From CAYPAV01 sp964408805 (GTDB lineage Bacteria > Pseudomonadota > Alphaproteobacteria > UBA8366): a DNA stretch of 64,000 nt. The notes beneath the pieces were generated by a model that was given only the letters and a program-made list of their open reading frames with translations, was not told the origin of the DNA and did no database searches. The translations under genes were made by a program, and so were the position numbers. How positions within the stretch are numbered: the first letter of the stretch is position 1; the number at the start of each line of letters is the position of its first letter. The stretch is taken from positions 186,001 to 250,000 of the forward strand of contig CAYPAV010000004.1 in the NCBI GenBank assembly GCA_964408805.1, given 5' to 3'. Shown in pieces: positions 50,929 through 59,518 of the stretch.

Positions 50929-51116
50929 GTGTCGTCGAGCGGACGGGCCTCGCCCACCAGCATGATCGGAATGCCGTCGCGGATCGGGTAGGCGAGCTTC
51001 CCTTGTTCGCTGATCAATTCCTGACGCTCGGAATCGTATTCGAGCGGTCCTTTGGTCAAGGGACAGACCAGAAGTTCGAGAAGCTTTGGGTCGATTTTCG
51101 GTCCATTTTCGGACAT
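50925..51116 (-). CDS. Trm112-family zinc-binding protein
   Basis: A 63-residue Trm112/UPF0434 protein. It has LLELLVCPLTKGPLEYD near residue 13 and KLAYPIRDGIPIMLVGEARPLD near the C-terminus, both diagnostic. Bacterial members keep fewer cysteines than eukaryotic Trm112, which activates methyltransferases. It lies within a run with DUF971 and the Lon-N protein. Confidence 0.92.
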   Translation of the reverse strand: MSENGPKIDPKLLELLVCPLTKGPLEYDSERQELISEQGKLAYPIRDGIPIMLVGEARPLDDT

Positions 51117-51143
51117 TTGCCTGCTCTCCTTCGCCCGATCGAT

Positions 51144-51833
51144 CTATTGAGGCGGACGCGCGCCCGCGTCGTCATGGGCCGCCATGCCCGCCAGAGTCGT
51201 CAACAATTCGCATCGGTTTTCAAGGTCGGGCGCTTCCAAAAGGGCCTGTTTTTCCGCCGGACCGAAAGGGCACATCATGGATAGTGCCGTGACCAGCTGC
51301 TCGTCACGAGACGCCGCGATGGCGTCCCAATCGGCCGAGATGTTACGGGCCTTGAAATAGGGCTTCAGGGCGGTGGTCAGTTCCTCGCGATCGATGGCGA
51401 CGTCGCGTTCCTCGTCGAGGTCGAGATGGAAGGCCGACCAGTCGACCGCGAAACGGCGATATCCTTGCTCTGTCTCGATTTCCTCGCCCCGCGTGAACCG
51501 GCACACCCCCAACAAGGCCACCAAGTACCGGCCGTCCTCGGTTTCCTCGAAATTGACGATGCGCCCCGCGCAACCGACGTCGTAGAGCGGCAGACGCTCG
51601 TCATCGAGGTCCTTGATGTCGCCATCCACCGTGACGGGGGTTTCCTCGGGCTGCTTCGGCTGGATCATGCCGATCAGCCGTGCCCCGGCGAGCGCATCAC
51701 CGGTCATGTCGAGATAGCGGGGTTCGAAGATGTTCAGCGGCAGTCGTCCGCGCGGTAGGATCATGACCCCGGAGAGCGGAAAAACCGGCAAGGAGGCCGG
51801 TAGTTGCTCCAGGCTCGTGCCGAAATGGCTCAT
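51144..51833 (-). CDS. Lon-protease N-terminal (substrate-binding) domain protein
   Basis: A 229-residue protein consisting of the Lon_substr_bdg domain only. The start LPASLPVFPLSGVMILPRGRLPLNIFEPRY is typical, as is IGMIQPK and the later GCAGRIVNFEETEDGRYLVALLG. There is no ATPase or peptidase domain. Stand-alone copies are widespread in proteobacteria with unclear roles. It overlaps the cnoX-like gene by four bases and is probably in one operon with it and the Trm112 gene. Confidence 0.92.
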   Translation of the reverse strand: MSHFGTSLEQLPASLPVFPLSGVMILPRGRLPLNIFEPRYLDMTGDALAGARLIGMIQPKQPEETPVTVDGDIKDLDDERLPLYDVGCAGRIVNFEETEDGRYLVALLGVCRFTRGEEIETEQGYRRFAVDWSAFHLDLDEERDVAIDREELTTALKPYFKARNISADWDAIAASRDEQLVTALSMMCPFGPAEKQALLEAPDLENRCELLTTLAGMAAHDDAGARPPQ

Positions 51834-52765
51834 GCGAACAGGATCGATGCCATTTTCTGTCGACCCGCGATCGTATCCGGATGGCTTCCGCCAAGTGCCT
51901 CGAAGATCTTCACGAGTTGCTCGCGCGCGGCATTCTCGTTCCAGTCGCGCTTGCGGGACAGGATTTCGAGCAGGGTGTCGATCGCGGCTTCGTTGGCGCC
52001 CTGGCCGTACTGGGCGAGCGCCAGATCGAAGCGCGATTGATGGTCGTTCGGATCGGCCGCGATCTTGGCCTCGAGCTCCGGGATCTCACCGGCGGCACCT
52101 TGCGCCTGGTCCGCCAGTTCGAGCGAGCTCTTGAACGCTGTCACATCGGGATCGCCGGCGGCTTCCTCGGGTAGGGAGTCGGCCAATTGACGCGCCGCGT
52201 CGATCTGACCGGTCGCGAGATAGCACCGCCCCATGCCCGCCAGGGCCGCCAAGTTGCCGGGGTCCTGCTGCAGGATCTGACCGTAGATCGAGCCCGCGGT
52301 CGCGGCGTCGTCGGCCTCGAAGGCGGTCTTCGCTTGTTCCAGGGCCTCGTCGATCGGCGAGGGTCCCGCCGCCTGCTTGGCGGCGGTGAGCAGCCGCGAG
52401 ACGAATTCCTTCACCTGGCTTTCCGGCACCGCGCCCATGAAACCGTCGACCGGCCGGCCGTCGATGAACGCAAAGACCGCCGGGATCGACTGGACGCGGA
52501 GCTGCTGGGCGATCTGCGGCGCCTCGTCGATGTTCAGCTTGACCAACCGGACCGCGCCGCCCGTTTCCGCGACCACTTTCTCCAGGATCGGCGTCAACTG
52601 CTTGCAGGGCCCGCACCAGGGGGCCCAGAAATCGACGATGATCGGAACCTCGCGGCTCGCCTCCAGGACGTCGGCGGCGAAGGTCGCCTCGGACGTCTCG
52701 ATGACGGTCGCTCCCGCGGCGCCTTCCGCGGGTCCGCCGACGCTGAATTGTTCCATCGAACTCAA
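51830..52765 (-). CDS. cnoX: Thioredoxin-TPR co-chaperone CnoX-like protein
   Basis: A 311-residue protein with a thioredoxin domain (about residues 25-130, active site WAPWCGPCKQL, Cys51 and Cys54) and C-terminal TPR-like helices such as GNLAALAGMGRCYLATGQID. This is the CnoX (YbbN) design. As in Caulobacter, the CxxC motif is intact, so it may be both a redox enzyme and a holdase delivering proteins to GroEL. The start could also be ATG at 52756. It is the first gene of the downstream operon. Confidence 0.9.
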   Translation of the reverse strand: MSSMEQFSVGGPAEGAAGATVIETSEATFAADVLEASREVPIIVDFWAPWCGPCKQLTPILEKVVAETGGAVRLVKLNIDEAPQIAQQLRVQSIPAVFAFIDGRPVDGFMGAVPESQVKEFVSRLLTAAKQAAGPSPIDEALEQAKTAFEADDAATAGSIYGQILQQDPGNLAALAGMGRCYLATGQIDAARQLADSLPEEAAGDPDVTAFKSSLELADQAQGAAGEIPELEAKIAADPNDHQSRFDLALAQYGQGANEAAIDTLLEILSRKRDWNENAAREQLVKIFEALGGSHPDTIAGRQKMASILFA

Positions 52766-52851
52766 CCTTGTTATTTCTTTTGAAACCGTTGCCCGTTAGA
52801 TGATCTTTCGCGGCCGATTCCGCAAGTCAATTGATACGCGACCGCCAATGA

Positions 52852-53367
52852 TCAATCCATCGTGTCAAAATCGAGCAAGGCCGGGGTATGGCCCTCGGCC
52901 TCCAAAAAGCGCACGAGATCGCCGGCGGCGATGGTCGTCGTCATGTCGTTTCGAAGCGGATGCGCGTTCACCGGCGCCCCCTCCGTCAGGGCCGTATCCA
53001 GCACCATCGTGACCTGGCCCCCGGGGTCATTGACAACGCCGAAAGGCGTCACCGCGCCCGGTTCAACCCCCAGCATGTCCGACAGGGCCTCCGCGCTGCC
53101 AAACGAAAGCGTGCCCTTGGCGCCGATATGCCGGCGGAGCGCCTTCAGATCGACCTCGCGCTCCTCGCCGAGGGTGACCAGGAAGAAGTTCCGTTTCTTG
53201 TCTCTGAGGAACAGGTTCTTGATATGTTGGCCCGGCAGTTCGCCGCGGAGCGCCTGCGATTCCGCGACCGTGCGGAGCGGCGGATGGGTATGGGTCTCGT
53301 GGGCGATGTCGAGCGCGTCGAGCCGCCGGAAAAGACCCGCATCGTCGATCGGAGGTGTCTCTGTCAT
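52852..53367 (-). CDS. ProXp-type prolyl-tRNA editing deacylase (YbaK superfamily)
   Basis: A 171-residue trans-editing protein. It opens MTETPPIDDAGLFRRLDALD and carries HIKNLFLRDKKRNFFLVTL, the Lys-containing active-site strand, and PGAVTPFGVVNDPGGQVTMVLD typical of the ProXp-ala/PrdX group. Such proteins hydrolyse Ala-tRNA-Pro. The start is ATG 53367. It is separated from the cnoX gene by about 86 bases, and a tRNA-Gly gene is divergent from it. Confidence 0.9.
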   Translation of the reverse strand: MTETPPIDDAGLFRRLDALDIAHETHTHPPLRTVAESQALRGELPGQHIKNLFLRDKKRNFFLVTLGEEREVDLKALRRHIGAKGTLSFGSAEALSDMLGVEPGAVTPFGVVNDPGGQVTMVLDTALTEGAPVNAHPLRNDMTTTIAAGDLVRFLEAEGHTPALLDFDTMD

Positions 53368-53497
53368 GGGGCGGCTTGTACCCCAAGCGCCCGCCGCCCC
53401 GCAAGCGGGGCCCCGTGCCGCCGCCCGCAAAGGTTTTCTTGCAAAGCCCCGGCGATTCCGTATTATCCGGCCGCTATCCTCATGGGGCGATAGCGAC

Positions 53498-53572
53498 GCG
53501 GGCGTAGCTCAGGGGTAGAGCGCAACCTTGCCAAGGTTGAAGTCGTGAGTTCGAATCTCATCGCCCGCTCCA
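53498..53572 (+). tRNA. tRNA-Gly (GCC)
   Basis: A 75-nt cloverleaf. The acceptor GCGGGCG (53498-53504) pairs with CGCCCGC (53562-53568), then discriminator T and encoded CCA. The D-loop is TAGCTCAGGGGTAGAGC, the anticodon loop TTGCCAA within CAACC/GGTTG, and the T-loop GTTCGAATC. The anticodon GCC reads glycine codons GGC/GGU. It marks the left edge of a gene-poor region, and tRNA 3' ends are common integration sites. Confidence 0.97.
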
Positions 53573-54080
53573 ATTTCTCCCTTGTTGTCAGTAACATACA
53601 AAGAATTCCTGGATACGATGACTTCGCGCCGTTCGTCGGGGGAAGCATTAGGGAAGCAAGCGGCGCGATTTCAGGCCTTTTGGCGAATTAGGTATCGACG
53701 GTTTCGGAGAAGGCACTTGCCATCGTTTGGCTGCGCATCGGAATAAGTTCGGCCGGACGGCAACTCCGCACCGTGGCTTGCCACCGGATCGGCTACCTAC
53801 AGCTCCAATCAAAGGAAGATGCGCGGGAGTACCCTTAATGCGGCAAACGGCCGGCCGGGTCCCATGCATTCGAAGTTTGGACGCCAGCGGTTGCCCGCCG
53901 TAGAGGATGATAATTTGAGAGACAGAACGCTCAATGCCTCGGCGCTGCGGTTGCTCAAATGGGTTTCCGATATCAAATATTCTTTAGGTTCCAATTTCTA
54001 ATTTTTTTCCAAAATTTCTAATAATGTGTTCTCAAAAAATTTTCGGATCGATCTCTAATCGCCAATTCAGCATCTGGTTC

Positions 54081-54154
54081 CAGACATCAATCACCGCGTT
54101 ATCGAAAGTGGAAGAACTGACGACTGCTTATCCTTCAACTCCGGACGTAAAATC
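54081..54154 (+). repeat. Imperfect 74-nt direct repeat, copy 1
   Basis: By hand alignment without gaps, 48 of 74 bases match copy 2, and the last 29 bases (from GCTTATCC to the end) differ at only four positions. The shared 3' core is CTTATCC-TCAAC-CCGGACGTAA. It is in gene-free DNA beside the tRNA gene. Confidence 0.65.
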
Positions 54155-54464
54155 TTGTCGCCGTTTTAGTCTCTTCCTAGCCAACAGCAGACATTAAGCC
54201 GTCCGAACCGCCCGCAATTTCAAAACTTGAGGTAGGTCAAATTGCCTTTCCTCTCGATGCGATAGACTGGTCCACCCATTGGTTATCGCATACCCACTCT
54301 CAAGGGAATTTTGATGGGCAGCGTTTCCAGCAAGGTTAACCACCTCTCGGATTGTTGCTGCATCACCGTGAAATAGCATTTCGAATGGGCGCTCAGTCTT
54401 CCGAACCGGGTCACCTCCGGGCATTTCCGACCGTCCGAAACTTAGTCCGCTTTACCCCAATCTT

Positions 54465-54538
54465 CGGACATCGACTGCGCGAATTTCGAAAAGCGGCCGA
54501 TGGACGGCAGCTTATCCCTCAACACCGGACGTAATTTC
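54465..54538 (+). repeat. Imperfect 74-nt direct repeat, copy 2
   Basis: Partner of the copy at 54081-54154, in the same orientation and 384 bases apart. The best-conserved part is the 3' end around CTTATCCCTCAACACCGGAC. The flanking GTCCGCTTTACCCC just upstream has no counterpart in copy 1. Confidence 0.65.
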
Positions 54539-54857
54539 GGATCGTGGATTTAGGCGGAAAATAGCCAACTGTAGTCATTTAGAAAAAGCCAATGGAACGT
54601 CCGTCTTCGGGACGCCGGGGCATCAATTTGGTAAACGGCGATGCCATCGGGTGAGGGCCGCCCATAGGTTCAAAAGCGGTCATGTTGTTGGCCCCGAAAT
54701 GCGACGACTTAATCGCTGTTCCGACGGCACCCATGCATTTTCGTGATCGAAAAGAGAAACCGCATAGGACAATGAAATTAATATGAGCGAGGATACAAAT
54801 ACAGGGATGGGTCCGCCCTCACCGCCAAAATCGAGTTCTGTAGGGGAGTCCGAGTGC

Positions 54858-56066
54858 ATGAAAATCACGGCCATCGATACCATTAGGCTGGAGGAATTCG
54901 GCAACGTCCTGTGGCTTCATATCCACACGGACGAGGGCATCACAGGTCTTGGCGAGACTTGGTTCGGTGCCAAGGCCATCGAAAGCTATATTCACGAGTC
55001 CGTGGCGCCCGTTATTCTGGGCCGCGATGCGCGCCAGATTGAACGCTTGGGCCGCGACCTCACGCCCTATGTGGGTTTCACGGGCACGGGCGTCGAAACG
55101 CGGGGCCGCTCCGCCGTCGATATCGCGCTTTGGGACATCTTCGGCAAGGCGACCGGGCAGCCGGTATACCAACTGCTTGGCGGTCTCTGCCGCGACAAGG
55201 TGCGGACCTACAACACCTGCGCCGGTTACAAGTACGTGCGCAATAAGCCCGATTGGGGCACCGACGATTGGGGCTTGGACAGCCAATCAGATGGTCCTTA
55301 CGAGGACTTGGACGCGTTCCTCAACGCCGCCGACGAGCTTGCGCTTTCCTTGCTGGAGCAAGGTATCACGGGCATGAAGATCTGGCCGCTCGATTTCGCC
55401 GCCCTGGAGAGCGACGGTTTTTATGTTTCCTCCGCCGATCTCGACAAGGCAATCGAGCCGTTCGCCAAGATCCGGAGCGCGGTCGGCGACAAGATGGACA
55501 TCATGGTGGAATGCCATTCGCTTTGGCGCTTCCCCGCCATCCTGAAAGTTGCCGCAGCGTTGGAGCAGTTCGACCCCTTCTGGATCGAAGACCCCATCCG
55601 CAATGACAGCCTGGAAGCCTACTCCGACTTCGCCGCCGCCACCACGATTCCGATTTGCGCCAGCGAAACCCTAGGCGGCAAGTGGGCCTTCCGCGACATG
55701 CTGGACACGGGCGCGGCCGCCATCATCATGCCCGACCTCGCCTGGTGCGGCGGCATCACGGAAACGCGGAAGATCGCCGCCATCGCCGACAGCTATCATC
55801 GGCCCGTGGCGCCGCACGATTGCCAGGGACCGGTGGTCCTGCAGGCGTCGGTGCACATGTCGTTGGCAATACCCAACGCATTGATCCAGGAATCGGTCCG
55901 CGCCTTTTACGCCGGTTGGTACGGCGAATTGGTCGATCGCGTGCCGCGGCCTATCGATGGCTACTTCTTGCCACCCGAGGGCCCGGGCCTCGGCATCGAA
56001 CTTCTGCCGGAGATCCCGAACCGCAAGGACGCCACCGTCGTGACCAGCAAACTCGACCAGATGTGA
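54858..56066 (+). CDS. Mandelate racemase/muconate-lactonizing family enzyme (island copy)
   Basis: A 402-residue enolase-superfamily enzyme, probably a sugar-acid dehydratase. It has a GMKIWPLD catalytic strand, VECHSLWRF in place of the usual DxN metal strand, WIEDPI and CASETLGG for the other metal ligands, and PDLAWCGGITE with a final APHDCQGPV. It differs clearly from the enzyme at 2435-3520. I start at ATG 54858 behind GGGGAG; the frame extends 25 residues upstream with Ser/Pro-rich sequence. It is isolated, followed by a terminator, and lies inside the tRNA-proximal region, which suggests transfer. Confidence 0.88.
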   Translation: MKITAIDTIRLEEFGNVLWLHIHTDEGITGLGETWFGAKAIESYIHESVAPVILGRDARQIERLGRDLTPYVGFTGTGVETRGRSAVDIALWDIFGKATGQPVYQLLGGLCRDKVRTYNTCAGYKYVRNKPDWGTDDWGLDSQSDGPYEDLDAFLNAADELALSLLEQGITGMKIWPLDFAALESDGFYVSSADLDKAIEPFAKIRSAVGDKMDIMVECHSLWRFPAILKVAAALEQFDPFWIEDPIRNDSLEAYSDFAAATTIPICASETLGGKWAFRDMLDTGAAAIIMPDLAWCGGITETRKIAAIADSYHRPVAPHDCQGPVVLQASVHMSLAIPNALIQESVRAFYAGWYGELVDRVPRPIDGYFLPPEGPGLGIELLPEIPNRKDATVVTSKLDQM

Positions 56067-56189
56067 TGCCAACGGTGCTTGAGATGCTATGTCGTCGATA
56101 ACGGCGTCGTCGTTTGGGTGAAGTGCCCCTGAGCAGTCCATACAACATTCACTTTGCGGGTTGAGACTGCCCTGACTCCTCGCAATGAA

Positions 56190-56228
56190 AAATGCCCCGT
56201 TCCTCCATAGGCCGGGCATTTTTTTTAA
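56190..56228 (+). terminator. Rho-independent terminator after the island dehydratase
   Basis: AATGCCC (56191-56197) pairs with GGGCATT (56214-56220) and is followed by a run of eight T in all. A run of five A precedes the stem, so it could also work in reverse. It lies 124 bases past the stop codon. Confidence 0.75.
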
Positions 56229-56259
56229 GTCCTGAAAATCTAGCTTCGGGCCTCGCGGA

Positions 56260-56418
56260 CTACCGCCATCGCTTCGACCGCAGACGCGCCAACGCGGCCG
56301 CTAACGCCTCAGCGGATACCTCCAACGGAGAAGCGGCCGCGTAATGATTGTGGATCGTCGGTTTGATATAGTTCGTGCTGTCCGGAAACTCACCGGCCAA
56401 ATCGATGTCGTCGCCCAT
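56260..56418 (-). CDS. Small hypothetical protein (52 residues)
   Basis: A short frame beginning at ATG 56418, with AAGGGGA six bases ahead. It starts MGDDIDLAGEFPDS and ends with helix-forming SAEALAAALARLRSKRWR. No family is recognised. The good ribosome-binding site and genome-like composition support it, but the length makes it uncertain. A longer start at 56526 would add 36 residues. Confidence 0.4.
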   Translation of the reverse strand: MGDDIDLAGEFPDSTNYIKPTIHNHYAAASPLEVSAEALAAALARLRSKRWR

Positions 56419-57133
56419 GCGCTTCCCCTTGGGACTATCGCGCTGGATTATATCCTGGGTCGGCAAATGCTGTCTAATTTCGCGAATAACGTTTGCATGG
56501 GGTTTTAGGTTATTTGGACTCGGCAACCGGTATACAACGCTGCGGGTTTCAAGTTTGTAGGAAATGCGTTTTCGGCGTGCCCGAGTTAGGCGCTTGTCGA
56601 ACCGTCCCGGCCATAATCCCGTTCATAGGTCTCCTGCCGACAAAACCCTGCCGCGATAAGGTCCATATACAGTTCTCGGACAAGAGTATCGGTTGGGGCA
56701 ATGCCGATGCTGCGTCCGAATTCTGCATCGTCGGCATTCGAATTTGAGTACATATTTCTGGATCCGGTTGAATGGTCAAAACATTTTATGGAGAATCTAG
56801 GGAGGAAATTCAGAATGCTCCTCATCGATGATGGCTGGGAAAATAATGCCAATCTGGGCGCACGAAAGGGACGGCCGCTCCACAGTCCATCGAGCCCAAC
56901 CGCGTCGACCAATCCTTCGCTCTTTGGGGACTACGGGCCGATCGCCGCTCGCCAAGCAAGGTCTAACTTAACGATTGGTACGAAACCCGGGGGCCGGTCA
57001 GACAAACCCGTATCTGAATGTGCAATTCCCAACCTTGACCTGGATCAAGGTAGCGCACCGAGACAAGTGATCGAATCGTGTCATAAATGGGATTGCAGAG
57101 AATATTATTTAAGAAATACAAAAGGAAAATTTA
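56419..57133. other. Gene-poor stretch in the island region
   Basis: Over about 700 bases only short overlapping frames are present on both strands (for example a 108-codon minus frame at 56586-56912 and a 146-codon plus frame at 56701-57141). None has a ribosome-binding site or family similarity that I can see. AT-rich stretches occur at 56740-56820 and 57080-57130. Confidence 0.55.
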
Positions 57134-57451
57134 ATGGCTAGATCTTCCAAGCATCCTATCCAGGACAAGGGAGAGGTCTCGATAGATTTTCCGGAGAAAT
57201 TCTATATGGGGTCGTTTTCCCGGGACTCAAAGTTCGAAGCGCTCGTGGAAAACGACGGTCTGCTGATCAAACTGTTTCGTGACAAGGGAGAGAAGCGTAA
57301 GGTTCAAATCCATCTCCATCATCACCTTTTGGCCGATATTCTATCCGAGTGGGCGCTGTCGCTGCGCAAACAGTCGCCCATGGATCAAGACCATCGGGAG
57401 ACGCTGCTTGCGGCTTTGAGAGAAGCCGTCGCCGCCTTGAATCGAAGCTAA
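57134..57451 (+). CDS. Small hypothetical protein (105 residues)
   Basis: An unrecognised soluble protein starting at ATG 57134 behind AAAAGGAAAA. It reads as folded: EKFYMGSFSRDSKFEALVEN, then a His-rich strand KVQIHLHHHLLADILSEWALSL, then a helix TLLAALREAVAALNRS. The DNA just upstream is AT-rich, consistent with a promoter. It lies within the probable island and has no clear partner gene. Confidence 0.6.
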   Translation: MARSSKHPIQDKGEVSIDFPEKFYMGSFSRDSKFEALVENDGLLIKLFRDKGEKRKVQIHLHHHLLADILSEWALSLRKQSPMDQDHRETLLAALREAVAALNRS

Positions 57452-57468
57452 CGCCCGAACATCCATTT

Positions 57469-57810
57469 TCAAAGACGGCTTATCTCAACTAAATATCGCC
57501 GATCGCTATAGACGACGGTGCAGAATCCAACTCCGAAATTCGTCCGTTCTGGGTCGATAATGTTGATAAAGTCGGGAGCTGAGTGGCGTGACGCAACAAT
57601 ATAATCGAGAGGACGGCCTCTGGAGATCTTTCTTGCTCTACAGGCATCGGTTTTGAACCATTTTGCGTTCTGGCGGCCCGAAAATCGTTTATCAACAGTA
57701 TCAGTCAAATGTCCCCTTCTGGCCAAGGTGATCGTCCTCCGTCGGAACAAATTTAGAAGCGTGCCGGCGTCGATCGTTCCGTCGATGAACCCTTGATGCG
57801 CAACAACCAC
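57469..57810 (-). CDS. Possible CAP/SCP-like domain fragment
   Basis: A 113-codon frame starting with GTG 57810. Its C-terminal part, HSAPDFINIIDPERTNFGVG followed by VVYSDRRYLVEI, resembles the CAP/SCP signature SxGHxxNIxxxxFxxxGVG...YxVQ, but the key His of that motif is not in place. The in-frame sequence continues upstream to 57906 with protein-like composition (NQAGPSACIEWIEDF) but no ATG. It may be the decayed 3' part of a gene. There is no visible signal peptide. I regard both the gene and the family link as tentative. Confidence 0.3.
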   Translation of the reverse strand: MVVAHQGFIDGTIDAGTLLNLFRRRTITLARRGHLTDTVDKRFSGRQNAKWFKTDACRARKISRGRPLDYIVASRHSAPDFINIIDPERTNFGVGFCTVVYSDRRYLVEISRL

Positions 57811-57958
57811 GGCCTCGACCTGAAAATCTTCAATCCACTCAATGCAAGCCGATGGGCCAGCTTGATTGGTATCATTGGGGAGGGGCCGATTTCCCGATAG
57901 TATTCAGCGATCACCGAATGCCACCGCCGCGACACATTTGCCGTTGAAAGAGGAAGCC

Positions 57959-59314
57959 ATGGTCTCAAATGATGGTGTCCGCCGGATTGTAATCTTGGGG
58001 GCGGCCGGCCGGGATTTTCACAATTTCAATGTTCTCTATCGCAACGATCCGTCGACCCGCGTGGTAGCGTTCACTTCGGCCCAAATACCCGGCATCTCGG
58101 GTCGTCTATACCCACCGGAATTGGCGGGGACCCGCTATCCGGACGGGATTCCGATTGTCGACGAGGATGAACTCGAGGCGATTTGCGCCGGCGGTGCGAT
58201 CGACCAGGTCGATTTCGCTTATAGCGACGTTCCGCACGCGCGGGTGATGCATGCCGCCTCGCGCGCCATGAGTGCCGGCGCAAGCTTTTATCTCGCTGGG
58301 CCGAGTGAAACCGAATTGCGGGCCCGTGTCCCCGTGATCGCCGTTTGCGCCGTTCGTACCGGTTGCGGCAAATCGCAAACGGCGCGTCACATCTCGCAAT
58401 TTCTCTCTAAGAAGGGGCTGCGTGTCGCGGCAATTCGGCATCCCATGCCATATGGTGATTTGGCGCGGCAGGTGGTCCAGCGGTTCGCCGAAGTCGCCGA
58501 TCTCACCGCCGCCGAATGCACGATCGAGGAGCGCGAGGAATACGAACCCCATATCGCGGACGGCTCGGTCGTCTTCGCCGGAGTCGACTACGCGGCGATC
58601 ATGGCTGAAGCCGAAGCCGAAGCCGACGTGATTTTGTGGGACGGTGGCAACAACGATTTCTCGTTCATCAAGCCCGACGTGATGATTACCTTGGTCGATG
58701 CGCTGCGACCGGATGATTTGACCACACACCATCCGGGCGAGACGACACTCCGCTTGGCCGATATCGTGATTATTGCCAAAGCCGATTCGGCGCCGTCGCG
58801 GCAGGTCTCGGCGCTTGAAACGCGCCTCAAGGGGCTACTGCCCGACCGTCCGATCGTGCGGGCCGCATCGCCGGTCAAACTGGACCGGCCGGACGCGGTC
58901 GAGGGAAAACGCGTCTTGATCGTCGAGGATGGCCCCACGATCACTCATGGCGGCATGCCGTGGGGGGCCGGGCATCAAATCGTTAGCACGCTTTCATCGG
59001 TCACGCTGGTCGACCCGCGCACCCATGCACACCCCGAGATTATCAAGGTTTTCGACGCCTATCCTCATATTGGCCCGGTGTTGCCGGCGATGGGATACGG
59101 ACCGAAACAACTAGCGGCGCTGCAGGCGACGATCAATGCCGCGTCGGCGGATGTCGTCGTCGCGGCGACGCCGATCGATCTCGCCGTCCAGATTGAAGTG
59201 AACAAGCCGGTCGTTCGTGCGCGCTACCGATACGTCGATTTTGGTTCGCCGCGTCTGACCACCTTGCTAGACGCCAGGCTATCGGACCTCGGGTTGCTTT
59301 CGAGCAGCGGGTGA
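57959..59314 (+). CDS. Cyclic 2,3-diphosphoglycerate synthetase-like GTPase/ATPase
   Basis: A 451-residue protein. It opens with the Rossmann-like RRIVILGAAGRDFHNFNVLYRND and has a P-loop AVRTGCGKSQTARHIS (about residues 131-146), then ILWDGGNNDFSFIKPD and VIIAKADSAPSRQV. This order is that of the cPGS family, known from methanogens as cyclic 2,3-diphosphoglycerate synthetase but also widespread in bacteria with unknown function. The start is ATG 57959, after AGAGGAAG; a longer frame exists upstream. Biochemical activity in this organism is unproven. Confidence 0.85.
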   Translation: MVSNDGVRRIVILGAAGRDFHNFNVLYRNDPSTRVVAFTSAQIPGISGRLYPPELAGTRYPDGIPIVDEDELEAICAGGAIDQVDFAYSDVPHARVMHAASRAMSAGASFYLAGPSETELRARVPVIAVCAVRTGCGKSQTARHISQFLSKKGLRVAAIRHPMPYGDLARQVVQRFAEVADLTAAECTIEEREEYEPHIADGSVVFAGVDYAAIMAEAEAEADVILWDGGNNDFSFIKPDVMITLVDALRPDDLTTHHPGETTLRLADIVIIAKADSAPSRQVSALETRLKGLLPDRPIVRAASPVKLDRPDAVEGKRVLIVEDGPTITHGGMPWGAGHQIVSTLSSVTLVDPRTHAHPEIIKVFDAYPHIGPVLPAMGYGPKQLAALQATINAASADVVVAATPIDLAVQIEVNKPVVRARYRYVDFGSPRLTTLLDARLSDLGLLSSSG

Positions 59315-59317
59315 AGT

Positions 59318-59518
59318 TTAAGAGCCGTTGGCGACGTCGGCCAATGGGATGGACTTGCTGTTTTCCCGGCTGGTTGGTCTGAGAAGACTAACGCCAGCAC
59401 GGACTAGGAAAAGCAGCCATGACAAGAACAACGGAAGAGTCGGTCCCAGGCCCTGACCATGCTTGTCCGGCTCCTCGCCCGGGTAGCCGCCGGTGAATGC
59501 GCCGCCGTCCTCCGTCAA
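59318..59518 (-). CDS. Possible small membrane protein downstream of ftsH
   Basis: A 66-codon frame starting with TTG 59518, directly after the ftsH stop. It has a polar N-terminus (FTGGYPGEEPDKHGQG) and one hydrophobic span LPLFLSWLLFLVRAGVSLL. No family is recognised and no strong ribosome-binding site is visible apart from GCGGAG within ftsH. The abutting position suggests translational coupling. The convergent gene ends four bases away. Confidence 0.35.
   Translation of the reverse strand: MTEDGGAFTGGYPGEEPDKHGQGLGPTLPLFLSWLLFLVRAGVSLLRPTSRENSKSIPLADVANGS

Larger units (their letters stand above)
53573..54857. other. 1.3-kb gene-free region downstream of tRNA-Gly, with degenerate repeats
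   Basis: No credible gene is visible over about 1.28 kb. The AT content rises sharply (for example 53975-54060). The sequence contains a 74-nt imperfect direct repeat (54081-54154 and 54465-54538) and short frames that look like decayed coding fragments. No integrase or transposase is recognised. The region resembles the remnant of an integrated element. Confidence 0.7.

Noticed and set aside
53498..53572. Search for a duplicated tRNA-Gly 3' end as an attachment site
   Set aside because: I saw no second copy of the last ~20 bases of the tRNA within the window by eye, so no att site is claimed.
54194..54424. 76-codon minus frame in the tRNA-proximal region
   Set aside because: It looks protein-like in part but has no ribosome-binding site or family match and lies between decayed repeats.
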